Below, piece after piece: positions 33,261 to 39,643 of a stretch of DNA of 39,738 nucleotides. Made by a program: the position numbers and the translations under genes. Origin of the DNA: Fusicatenibacter sp. GTDB taxonomy: Bacteria; Bacillota; Clostridia; Lachnospirales; Lachnospiraceae. Location: positions 1-39,738 of the forward strand of contig JALEOU010000036.1 in the NCBI GenBank assembly GCA_022766945.1, in the 5' to 3' direction. Below the pieces are notes generated by a model. It had not been told where the DNA came from. It made no database searches and worked only from the letters and a program-made list of their open reading frames with translations. How positions within the stretch are numbered: position 1 is the stretch's first letter; the number at the start of each line of letters is the position of its first letter.

Positions 33261-33767
33261 TTAATACAGTTTCGCACCTGCGGGGATATGATCATCTACC
33301 ATCAGCAGATGAAGTTTTTCTTCTCCCTCTTCCTGATGCACCGCACTGATCAGCATACCATTGGACTCAATTCCCATCATGGCACGCGGTGGCAGATTGG
33401 TAATGGCGATACAGGTCTTGCCCACCAGCTCTTCCGGTTCATAGTATGCATGAATTCCGCTTAAGATCGTACGGTTTACGCCGGTACCGTCATCCAGAGT
33501 AAATTGCAGGAGCTTCTTGGATTTCTCCACCGCCTCACAGGCGAGAACCTTCACAGCCCGGAAATCGGATTTGGAAAAAGTTTCAAAATCTACGAAGTCC
33601 TGGAACAGCGGCTCGATCTCTACTCTGGAGAAATCAATTTTCTCTGCTTCCGGAGCTGCAGCCGGGGCAGAAAGACCTGCCTGTGCAGCATTGTTCGCTT
33701 CATTCTTTGCGGCGCCTTGAGATTTCATCGTGGGGAAACAAACAGAATAGATTTCGTCTGATTTCAT
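33261..33767 (-). pseudogene. metG: 5'-truncated methionyl-tRNA synthetase: C-terminal tRNA-binding domain only
   Basis: The 168 codons match the C-terminal end of bacterial MetRS: the linker EAEKIDFSRVEIEPLF, then the EMAP-II-like OB domain FSKSDFRAVKVLACEAVEKSKKLLQFTLDDGT, RTILSGIHAYYEPEELVGK and the terminus DDHIPAGAKLY. The ~500-residue catalytic part is missing. The frame is closed by TAG just upstream, and neither in-frame ATG (33767 or 33725) has a ribosome binding site. The mobile element starts here, so the gene was probably split by integration, with its 5' part beyond the other element end, outside the window. A free-standing tRNA-binding protein is a less likely reading. Confidence 0.75.
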
Positions 33768-33889
33768 CAGGTTCTAAAATGCTTTATTTTCAAGGTTTTT
33801 CTAACCATCACCCTGAATTTTAATTCCGTCTTGTTTCGTCATATTATTTTGAAGTGGGTTAAATGGTGGGTTAAAATCAATCACCAAAG

Positions 33890-33938
33890 ACCAAAAGAAA
33901 AGAAGCAGGAAGAAACATTTCTGCTTCAATCCTGCTTC
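33890..33938 (-). terminator. Terminator of the minus-strand island operon
   Basis: GAAGCAGGA (33902-33910) and TCCTGCTTC (33930-33938) pair. On the minus strand the stem is followed by TTTTCTTTT. Between here and the metG remnant (33768-33889) I see no gene; the attachment site should lie in it. Confidence 0.7.
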
Positions 33939-33976
33939 ATAAAAAGAAAAGGTAAAAATGGCAATTTACTTATAAA

Positions 33977-34153
33977 TTATCCTTCAGTGACTTCTTCCAC
34001 ATGGAAGATTGGAACACCACCATGATGATAACCAAGGTTTTTGAATTCATCAGCTACTTCTTCACTGTCTGTATAACCAACAGCTTTGAAATCAACATTA
34101 TGATAACGTTTGCCGACAAAATCAGGATCATCACAAGTAATCTTGTACTTCAT
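33977..34153 (-). CDS. Small island protein, unknown
   Basis: The 58-residue protein (MKYKITCDDPDF near the start) is charged, soluble, and ends in EEVTEG. I do not recognise it. ATG 34153 with AAGGGGG about eight bases upstream is preferred over GTG 34162. It lies one base behind the next upstream gene, as the last gene of the island operon. Confidence 0.65.
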   Translation of the reverse strand: MKYKITCDDPDFVGKRYHNVDFKAVGYTDSEEVADEFKNLGYHHGGVPIFHVEEVTEG

Positions 34154-34154
34154 A

Positions 34155-34757
34155 TTATTCACCCCCTTCCTGCGTTCCGTATGCTGTCAGAAAACTATTT
34201 ACAACATCATCTGCTTCATCATATAAATCACTATACTGCATCAAAATGATGTTGTATGGTGCTTCTGCTTTGTTTGAACCTGCATAAGTATCAATATATC
34301 TTTCCAACCTTGCTTCAAGATCACCAACCTTATCCATAACATCTCTGACTGTTCTGAATTCATTTGTTTTCCCCAATGCATCAGCAATCATTTTTGAATT
34401 CATATAATTGTTCCCATAGGTATTCATGATCATCCGAAGTTCTGAATCATTCATCTTCCCTGCACGAATCAATGGTAAAATATCAACAACTTCTTTGGAA
34501 GGTGCAACAGCTACAGCTTTCTGAATCTTAGCTTTTACATCACTGAACTGTGTTCTTATAGATTCTCTGTACATATCTTTCATTGGTACAAGTGCTTTGT
34601 TCATAGTATCTTTTGCCGTTTTCATAGCACCTTCATATAATTCACTGCCTTTTACATAATTCTTTTTAATATGTGCAACAGCTTGATTATATACATCATG
34701 TGCCTGTTCATAACTATTGGAATAATTCATAATTTCATTTAACATATCTCTAAACAT
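34155..34757 (-). CDS. Island protein of 200 residues, helical, unknown
   Basis: The protein is predicted mainly helical (SYEQAHDVYNQAVAHIKKNY, ALVPMKDMYRESIRTQFSDV, VMDKVGDLEARLERYI), without membrane segments or known motifs. Satellites often carry helper-interfering proteins late in this operon, so a packaging- or capsid-interfering role is possible, but nothing in the sequence shows it. AGGAAGG nine bases upstream favours the ATG at 34757 over 34766. Confidence 0.7.
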   Translation of the reverse strand: MFRDMLNEIMNYSNSYEQAHDVYNQAVAHIKKNYVKGSELYEGAMKTAKDTMNKALVPMKDMYRESIRTQFSDVKAKIQKAVAVAPSKEVVDILPLIRAGKMNDSELRMIMNTYGNNYMNSKMIADALGKTNEFRTVRDVMDKVGDLEARLERYIDTYAGSNKAEAPYNIILMQYSDLYDEADDVVNSFLTAYGTQEGGE

Positions 34758-34771
34758 AACAATCATCCTTC

Positions 34772-34972
34772 CTATTCTTCAATAAATCTTTCTATTTTTC
34801 CTGTGAATTCATTTACTAAAGGTTTCAACCTTCCTGTTTTTATCTCACTAAAAGGAATTTTCAATTCTTTGCAATAAACATCTTTCATATAATCAGCCAT
34901 GGCAAGTGCATTTTTACCCTTCTCTGTTTGCTGATATTTATATCTTTGCATCTGTTCATCTGTAACCATCAT
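34772..34972 (-). CDS. Small island protein of 66 residues, unknown
   Basis: It is a short charged helical protein (DEQMQRYKYQQTEKGKNALA, then FTGKIERFIEE). Its ATG overlaps the stop of the preceding gene in an ATGA arrangement, with AAGGGG upstream, so translation is coupled. No family recognised. Confidence 0.65.
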   Translation of the reverse strand: MMVTDEQMQRYKYQQTEKGKNALAMADYMKDVYCKELKIPFSEIKTGRLKPLVNEFTGKIERFIEE

Positions 34973-35229
34973 TCAATTTCCCCTTCAATCATAATTGTTC
35001 CACTGAATCCTTCAGGTGGTTTATAGTCTTCAGGACTTTCCAAGGAGATCAACTTCACCTTGCCTGAATAGGGAATTACCTTCCCTTTTGTGTTTTTCCT
35101 TATGTACTGTTCTTTTGCGATCCAGTGCCCTTCTGATTCATCCCAAAAGATAATAACCACATCAGGAACATTCACATTTGCTTTTGCCTGTTCTATTGCC
35201 TGAAGTCTTTTCTTAATCGTTAAAATCAA
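34969..35229 (-). CDS. Small island protein of 86 residues, unknown
   Basis: The protein contains ANVNVPDVVIIFWDESEGHW followed by a basic stretch and KLISLESPEDYKPPEGFSG. I know no function. The start is uncertain: TTG 35229, with AGGAAGAAGG about eight bases upstream, is chosen. Another TTG at 35262 would give 97 residues but lacks a spaced ribosome binding site. It overlaps the preceding gene by 17 bases. Confidence 0.6.
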   Translation of the reverse strand: MILTIKKRLQAIEQAKANVNVPDVVIIFWDESEGHWIAKEQYIRKNTKGKVIPYSGKVKLISLESPEDYKPPEGFSGTIMIEGEIE

Positions 35230-35599
35230 CCCTTTCACCTTCTTCCTGAATTTTCTGTTCAACTTCCTGCAATCTGTTCAGAATATCAACTTCTTCAATA
35301 ATTGGTCTTGCATTTCTGAACAGACAATCAATAGCATTGATTTTAACCTGTGCTGAAACATGATCATTTCTGATGATTTCCAATAGTTCCTGAACAGCAT
35401 CAGAAAAACCAACCTGCATCTGTGTGGATACTTCATCAAGTGCCTGTGTTTTGCGTTTCTGAAGTTCTCTTTTGAATTCTTCATTTTCACGCATCCATCT
35501 ATATGCTGTTGATTCTGCAACACCTGAATTCTTGATTGCTTCTGCCACACTGGAAGATTTGAATAGTTCAGAAAGGAATTTCACCTGTTTTGGTGTCAT
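35213..35599 (-). CDS. phBC6A51-type HTH protein, candidate terminase small subunit
   Basis: The 128-residue protein has an N-terminal helix-turn-helix (MTPKQVKFLSELFKSSSVAE, then AGVAESTAYRW-type helix with NSGVAESTAYRWMREN) and a C-terminal helical part (VQELLEIIRNDHVSAQVKIN). This is the pattern of phage phBC6A51-family HTH proteins and of small terminase subunits that recognise DNA for packaging. In phage satellites a TerS gene redirects packaging, which fits the position here. No large terminase is near. GGGGGTG precedes the ATG. Confidence 0.7.
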   Translation of the reverse strand: MTPKQVKFLSELFKSSSVAEAIKNSGVAESTAYRWMRENEEFKRELQKRKTQALDEVSTQMQVGFSDAVQELLEIIRNDHVSAQVKINAIDCLFRNARPIIEEVDILNRLQEVEQKIQEEGERVDFND

Positions 35600-35629
35600 T
35601 ATCTACACCCCCCTTCCCATCTGCCACAA

Positions 35630-35860
35630 TCAACCATTGTCTTTCATTCCAAGAAGAATCTGTGTCAGGTTTTCTGCTTCTTCAGCAGTCAGTGTGATTC
35701 CTTTGTACATCTGACCTGTTTCTTTGTTCCAGTTTCTAATATCCACTTTTGCAGGTGCATTATTGTAACTGATAAGATTAACTTCTGTCGCATACTTCCC
35801 ATCAGGGGAACTGCTGACTGTTCCAATGTGTTTCTTGATTTCATACTTGAATTCTTTCAT
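35630..35860 (-). CDS. PC4/YdbC-like ssDNA-binding protein
   Basis: The 76-residue protein has the strand pattern of the PC4/YdbC family (IGTVSSSPDGKYATEVNLIS, APAKVDIRNWNKETGQMYKG, then a helix LTAEEAENLTQILLGM). These dimers bind single-stranded DNA. In an island it would suit replication beside the primase-helicase. AAAGGA precedes the ATG. The family match is from pattern alone. Confidence 0.65.
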   Translation of the reverse strand: MKEFKYEIKKHIGTVSSSPDGKYATEVNLISYNNAPAKVDIRNWNKETGQMYKGITLTAEEAENLTQILLGMKDNG

Positions 35861-35877
35861 CTTTCAATCATCCTTTC

Positions 35878-36168
35878 TTAATAAAAAACTTTCACAGCAC
35901 TATCAGGAAGATTTGGAAAATCCCTAAACATTTCATCATCAAAATTGCATCTGATCTGATCAATCAATTCCATACAGTTCAACCATTTCTCTTGTTCTCT
36001 TGCTGTTTCAGAATTGCAATATCTTTCATAGAATCCACGATATAAAACCTTGATTCTTATTGCCAACTGCCTGTATAGTTCCAAATCATTCAAATCTTCC
36101 TGTGTGAATTTACTTTTATCAATCACTATCACATCAGGTTTTCCATCTCTTTTGATATAATCTTTCAT
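35878..36168 (-). CDS. Island protein of 96 residues, unknown
   Basis: The protein is acidic and helical (FTQEDLNDLELYRQLAIRIK, AREQEKWLNCMELIDQIRCN), with no recognised motif. AAAGGG lies about 14 bases upstream. It is the first small ORF behind the A+T-rich gap next to the primase gene. Confidence 0.65.
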   Translation of the reverse strand: MKDYIKRDGKPDVIVIDKSKFTQEDLNDLELYRQLAIRIKVLYRGFYERYCNSETAREQEKWLNCMELIDQIRCNFDDEMFRDFPNLPDSAVKVFY

Positions 36169-36198
36169 GTTTTCAGTACCCTTTCTTTTTTTTTGATT

Positions 36199-36311
36199 AG
36201 TGGGGTGGGTGGGGTATGCAAAAAATCACTATCTTATATACAAATAAAAATTCTAACAAAAAATTTTTTCTTCTATACGTTTATATATTTCACATACCCC
36301 CCTACCCCCCC
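36199..36311. repeat. G-rich inverted repeat around an A+T-rich core, candidate replication origin
   Basis: GTGGGGTGGGTGGGGTATG (36200-36218) is mirrored by CATACCCCCCTACCCCCCC (36293-36311), largely complementary. About 75 bases of very A+T-rich DNA lie between, directly behind the primase-helicase gene. The G runs (4-3-4 and 7-6) could also form quadruplexes. Confidence 0.55.
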
Positions 36312-36318
36312 TATATCA

Positions 36319-38223
36319 CTATTCATTCCTAAACCTATCTGTCAAAGGGATTGCAGGTGGTACAAAACGTTGATAAGTTCCTTTTTTCTTTCTTCTTTTT
36401 ATCCTGCTATCTTCTTCACTAATTCTTGAAAGTGCCTTTCCAATCTGTTCAACTGTATAATTACAAACATCATATTCAGGAAGGTTCTTTAATGCTGATG
36501 CTGTTGTCCAGTTCCAACATGTTTCAGGTGCATCAAAATCAAATCTGTTTCTCAGTTCTTCTTCAGCAGGAAGAAGTTCCATTGCTTCTCTGTTTCTTTC
36601 CTTCAAAACTGTCATTTCATCATCTGTCAGTCTGAAGCAGTTTGGATTCATCTGATATTCATGGAAACATTGTGACCAAAACTGAATCAGGTTTTCTTTC
36701 TTTGCAAAATCACCCAAAACAATTTTCTTATTTACTGGAATCACCCACCATCTTCTTGATCCTGTGTCATCATTCAGGAAGGTGGTCTTGTTTGTTGTCC
36801 CACAAAAGGAAGTGGTTCTTGCTTTCTTCACCTGTTCCATTCTGTAAGGTTTTCTGATGGTATCATCTCTGCTTGTAATGAATGATTTCACATCTGATTT
36901 GTTCGCTTTGAATGTCCTGTCAACTTCACCTATCTCTGCAATCCATACGGAAAGCATCTGAATCAAAATATCTTTGTTCTTGGTGGTCAATTCCTTATCC
37001 AGTGAAGAAAACCACATTGGATTCACTGCCAACTGCTGAAAGAATCTTGTTTTTCCAATACCTTCAGCACCCTGAAGAATCAAAACACCTTCTGCCTGAA
37101 ATGGTTGTTCCATGGTATTAAATGGCATTCCTGCTGTCTGATAGAACCATTTTCTGATGAATGACTTTTGCATTTCATCTGTCACACCAAGTATTTCAAA
37201 CAATTCAGGAAACCTGTCTTTTCCATCCCATTCAGCAGATTGCAGGAACTTCTTCACAGGGTTATATGTGTGCGTGTCAGCTTCAAGAAGAATCAGATCA
37301 ATCATCTGATGCTTTGTGATATTCTGCTTTCCTGTGAACTTCCTGAACTCATACATCAGTTTTATTGGCATGACGTTCTGAACATCTGTTATACTCTGAT
37401 ATTCTGCTTCATTTGGGATGTTCTCATATTCCACAATGTTCAGAAGTTCATTGTATTTTATGGACATTCCCAAAGATTTCAAAAACTTCCTGAAGACTTC
37501 AGGTGAAGCAGAACCATTTTTCTGCTGTTCTTCAATGTCTGTCAGCTTTTCCATCGTTTCAGGTCTTAGAATTGTATCAATTTCTTCATCAGACAGTGGT
37601 TCTTCTAACACCAAGCTATTGATTGCTTCAATCACTTCCCTGATCTGTTCAGCTTTCACCCCTGAATTCGCAAGATGAAAAGCATATTCTGAAAAATGGT
37701 TGTTTCTATCACCTGATTCAAAGACCATCCTGAAAGGCTTTTCTTTGCTTTTCTGAAGTGGAAACAGTGCAGGTGCTAACTTATCTATGTCAGCATCAAA
37801 ACCACCCTTGATGAAAGTCCTGTGAATTCCATTCACAACAATAGGTTCAAATACCTTTGTGACGTGAACTTCTATTCTGATTCCAAAGGCACAATACCAG
37901 TTCAAACGATTGCTTGGTATGTTGAAATCTTCAGGAAGAAGCATGATAATGTGTACACCATGTTCTGTTCTGATAGCTGAATATTTGTAATCATAGGAAT
38001 CAAGATATTTCATAACAGCTTCACTTCTTGGACTTCCCTTGATTGGTTCTTCAATATCCCCTGTTTTATGGCTATAATCATCAATATCAATCCTTGCAAT
38101 CATTCCATCTTGATAGACTGCCACATAATCACCATCAGGTGGTTCAGTATATAATATTCTGTTTCCTTCTTTTCCTGTTGGAATTTTCCCTTTGCTTTTC
38201 CAATATCCTTTGATTATCTGCAT
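36319..38223 (-). CDS. Primase-polymerase / VirE-type helicase
   Basis: The 634-residue protein is a replication initiator of phage-satellite type. The N-terminal prim-pol domain (1-~160) shows RIDIDD (44-49) and RTEHGVHIIM (85-94). A linker (~170-230) follows, then a VirE/D5-like SF3-type ATPase: Walker A GAEGIGKT (385-392), the acidic strand VWIAEIGEVDR (426-436), and CGTTNKTTFLNDDTGSRRWW (474-493) with the sensor and arginine residues. It should prime and unwind the island's origin. It is the largest gene of the minus-strand operon and lies beside a candidate origin. Confidence 0.9.
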   Translation of the reverse strand: MQIIKGYWKSKGKIPTGKEGNRILYTEPPDGDYVAVYQDGMIARIDIDDYSHKTGDIEEPIKGSPRSEAVMKYLDSYDYKYSAIRTEHGVHIIMLLPEDFNIPSNRLNWYCAFGIRIEVHVTKVFEPIVVNGIHRTFIKGGFDADIDKLAPALFPLQKSKEKPFRMVFESGDRNNHFSEYAFHLANSGVKAEQIREVIEAINSLVLEEPLSDEEIDTILRPETMEKLTDIEEQQKNGSASPEVFRKFLKSLGMSIKYNELLNIVEYENIPNEAEYQSITDVQNVMPIKLMYEFRKFTGKQNITKHQMIDLILLEADTHTYNPVKKFLQSAEWDGKDRFPELFEILGVTDEMQKSFIRKWFYQTAGMPFNTMEQPFQAEGVLILQGAEGIGKTRFFQQLAVNPMWFSSLDKELTTKNKDILIQMLSVWIAEIGEVDRTFKANKSDVKSFITSRDDTIRKPYRMEQVKKARTTSFCGTTNKTTFLNDDTGSRRWWVIPVNKKIVLGDFAKKENLIQFWSQCFHEYQMNPNCFRLTDDEMTVLKERNREAMELLPAEEELRNRFDFDAPETCWNWTTASALKNLPEYDVCNYTVEQIGKALSRISEEDSRIKRRKKKGTYQRFVPPAIPLTDRFRNE

Positions 38224-38234
38224 TGCATCACCAC

Positions 38235-38438
38235 CTATTCACTGATGCTGTCAAGATAACTATTGATTTTACGGACATTCCACAAAACACGTCTTCCAAT
38301 TTGAACCTTTGCACCTGCATCATTTCCAATCTGAACTGCTGTCACCCTTCCACAGGAAAGCATCTCCTGAAGTTCTTTTGTGTCTACTGTTGCTTTCCCA
38401 AAAGGAAGTGTGTTACTTATTTTCGTTGTCCTGTTCAT
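38235..38438 (-). CDS. Excisionase-like DNA-binding protein
   Basis: The 67-residue protein matches small winged-helix excisionases: LQEMLSCGRVTAVQIGNDAG then VQIGRRVLWNVRKINSYLDS, as in Tn916-type Xis and AlpA-like proteins. It would direct the integrase toward excision or regulate the operon. ATG 38438 with AGGGGG eight bases upstream is preferred over GTG 38447. It overlaps the end of the HTH gene, showing tight coupling. Confidence 0.8.
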   Translation of the reverse strand: MNRTTKISNTLPFGKATVDTKELQEMLSCGRVTAVQIGNDAGAKVQIGRRVLWNVRKINSYLDSISE

Positions 38439-38622
38439 CAGATTCACCCCCTATAATCTGTTTTACTGCTTGATTAATTTTGTCAAAATGTTCCTGATCA
38501 TAGGTTCTTAGCCATCTATATATAGTCATTTCCGAAACACCTACAACTTCAGCTATTTTCCATTTTGGAATGTTGTTCATTCTAATAGTCAATTTCAACC
38601 CTTCCATATTCATTCCTTTCAT
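38413..38622 (-). CDS. Small helix-turn-helix protein, first gene of the leftward operon
   Basis: The 69-residue protein carries a clear HTH: IPKWKIAEVVGVSEMTIYRW. It sits where satellite islands encode the second regulator, divergent from the master repressor. AAAGGTGG lies six bases before the ATG at 38622; internal ATGs at 38613 and 38607 are also possible. It is driven by the leftward promoter whose spacer holds the operator. Confidence 0.75.
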   Translation of the reverse strand: MKGMNMEGLKLTIRMNNIPKWKIAEVVGVSEMTIYRWLRTYDQEHFDKINQAVKQIIGGESDEQDNENK

Positions 38623-38642
38623 TATTTATCCACCTTTCTTTA

Positions 38643-38703
38643 TTGACTTTTTTGAATATTGTTGTTATACTAACATTATAAAAGGTTACATTGTAACCTT
38701 CAA
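38643..38703. promoter_or_regulatory. Divergent promoter switch with perfect operator palindrome
   Basis: Rightward: TTGACT (38643-38648), 17 bases, TATACT (38666-38671), toward the XRE gene. Leftward: TTGAAG (38703-38698), 17 bases, TATAAT (38680-38675), toward the HTH-xis-primase operon. The perfect palindrome AAGGTTACATTGTAACCTT (38682-38700) fills the leftward spacer and lies at about +5 to +23 of the rightward transcript. A bound repressor would block both. Confidence 0.85.
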
Positions 38704-38728
38704 AGGCAAAAAAAGGAAGGTAAATTGA

Positions 38729-39295
38729 ATGGTAAAAATAGCATATGACAAACAGATCATATCCGAAAGAATCAAAGGTATGCGAAAAGAAAAAGGGTGG
38801 ACACAAAAGGAATTATCTGCAAGAAGTGGTGTTTCTGTTGAAGCAATCAAATTATATGAAACAGCAAAACGTGTCCCCGATAAATTTAATCGTCAGGAAT
38901 TATCCAAGGTGTTCAGAGTAAATGAAGAATATTTGCTTGGCAAAACTGAATTCAAGAATTTTGCAGATAGATATGACAAGGAACATCAAGAAGAAGTTAA
39001 ACATTCTTCTTATGAAGTTCAACTTTTAGAAACTGCTGAAAAACTTGGATTATACACGATAAATTCAGATGATCCTGAAAAGGATTCTTCTGATTTTATA
39101 AATTACATTAAAAACTACCAAGAAAGGAAGGAAAAAATCATGAAATTATCAGATGTAAAAGTAGTTGCAAGCGAAACTATCAATGAAGTCAGAGAAAACT
39201 TTGAAACAGGTGAAATCACAATCTATGCTTCTTCTGAAGAAAACGTAAGAAAGGCAATAGATCAGTTAATCAAAAGAGGAATGGTTGAAGAATAA
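38729..39295 (+). CDS. XRE-family repressor of the island
   Basis: The 188-residue protein has an N-terminal HTH (RIKGMRKEKGWTQKELSARS, then GVSVEAIKLYETAKRVPDKF) and a C-terminal part of unknown fold (EITIYASSEENVRKAIDQLI). No LexA-type peptidase motif is seen, so induction may rest on an anti-repressor, as with SaPI Stl proteins. AAGGAAGG precedes the ATG at 38729. Inside the gene a strong site, GAAAGGAAGG, lies nine bases before an in-frame ATG (39140), which could also express the last 51 residues alone. Confidence 0.88.
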   Translation: MVKIAYDKQIISERIKGMRKEKGWTQKELSARSGVSVEAIKLYETAKRVPDKFNRQELSKVFRVNEEYLLGKTEFKNFADRYDKEHQEEVKHSSYEVQLLETAEKLGLYTINSDDPEKDSSDFINYIKNYQERKEKIMKLSDVKVVASETINEVRENFETGEITIYASSEENVRKAIDQLIKRGMVEE

Positions 39296-39311
39296 TTCAT
39301 ACAATAGAAAA

Positions 39312-39413
39312 AAGGTCACTGATGACTGCAATCACCAATGACCTTCAGTGAATTATTCTAACAGGAACGTCAGAACAAACCACACCAAGCACATTATATC
39401 ATCTGACGTTTCC
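39312..39413. other. Two hairpins between repressor and next small ORF
   Basis: AAGGTCA (39312-39318) pairs with TGACCTT (39339-39345); an alternative TCACTGA/TCAGTGA pairing overlaps it. A second inverted repeat, GGAACGTCAGA (39364-39374) with TCTGACGTTTCC (39402-39413), has a 27-base loop. No long T run follows either. They may be termination, RNA or protein-binding sites. No gene is seen in 39296-39448. Confidence 0.4.
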
Positions 39414-39448
39414 TTCTGCAATTAAAGAAAGAAAGGATGGTAAACTTT

Positions 39449-39625
39449 ATGAGATATCGCATTGAATATGCTGATAGAAGATGTTGCAGTTTTGCAAATA
39501 GCAGAAAAGACCTTCTGGAATGGCTGAAAATTTTAAATGATGAAGAAATCGCTGATATTAGAAAAGTATATAAGAATGGTGCAACTGATTCAGTAAAAGA
39601 AACATATGCAAAGTATATCAAATAA
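39449..39625 (+). CDS. Small island protein upstream of the integrase, unknown
   Basis: The 58-residue protein starts MRYRIEYADRRCCSFANSRK and ends TDSVKETYAKYIK. I do not recognise it and it does not look like an excisionase. ATG 39449 is preferred to 39437 because the AAAGG site (39432-39436) touches the latter. It is probably cotranscribed with int, which begins 18 bases behind. Confidence 0.65.
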   Translation: MRYRIEYADRRCCSFANSRKDLLEWLKILNDEEIADIRKVYKNGATDSVKETYAKYIK

Positions 39626-39643
39626 CAGAAAGGATGTGCAATC

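Noticed and set aside
33831-34025. Plus-strand open frame of 64 codons at the island's left end
   Set aside because: It runs across the operon terminator and into the antisense of a small island gene, with no ribosome binding site.
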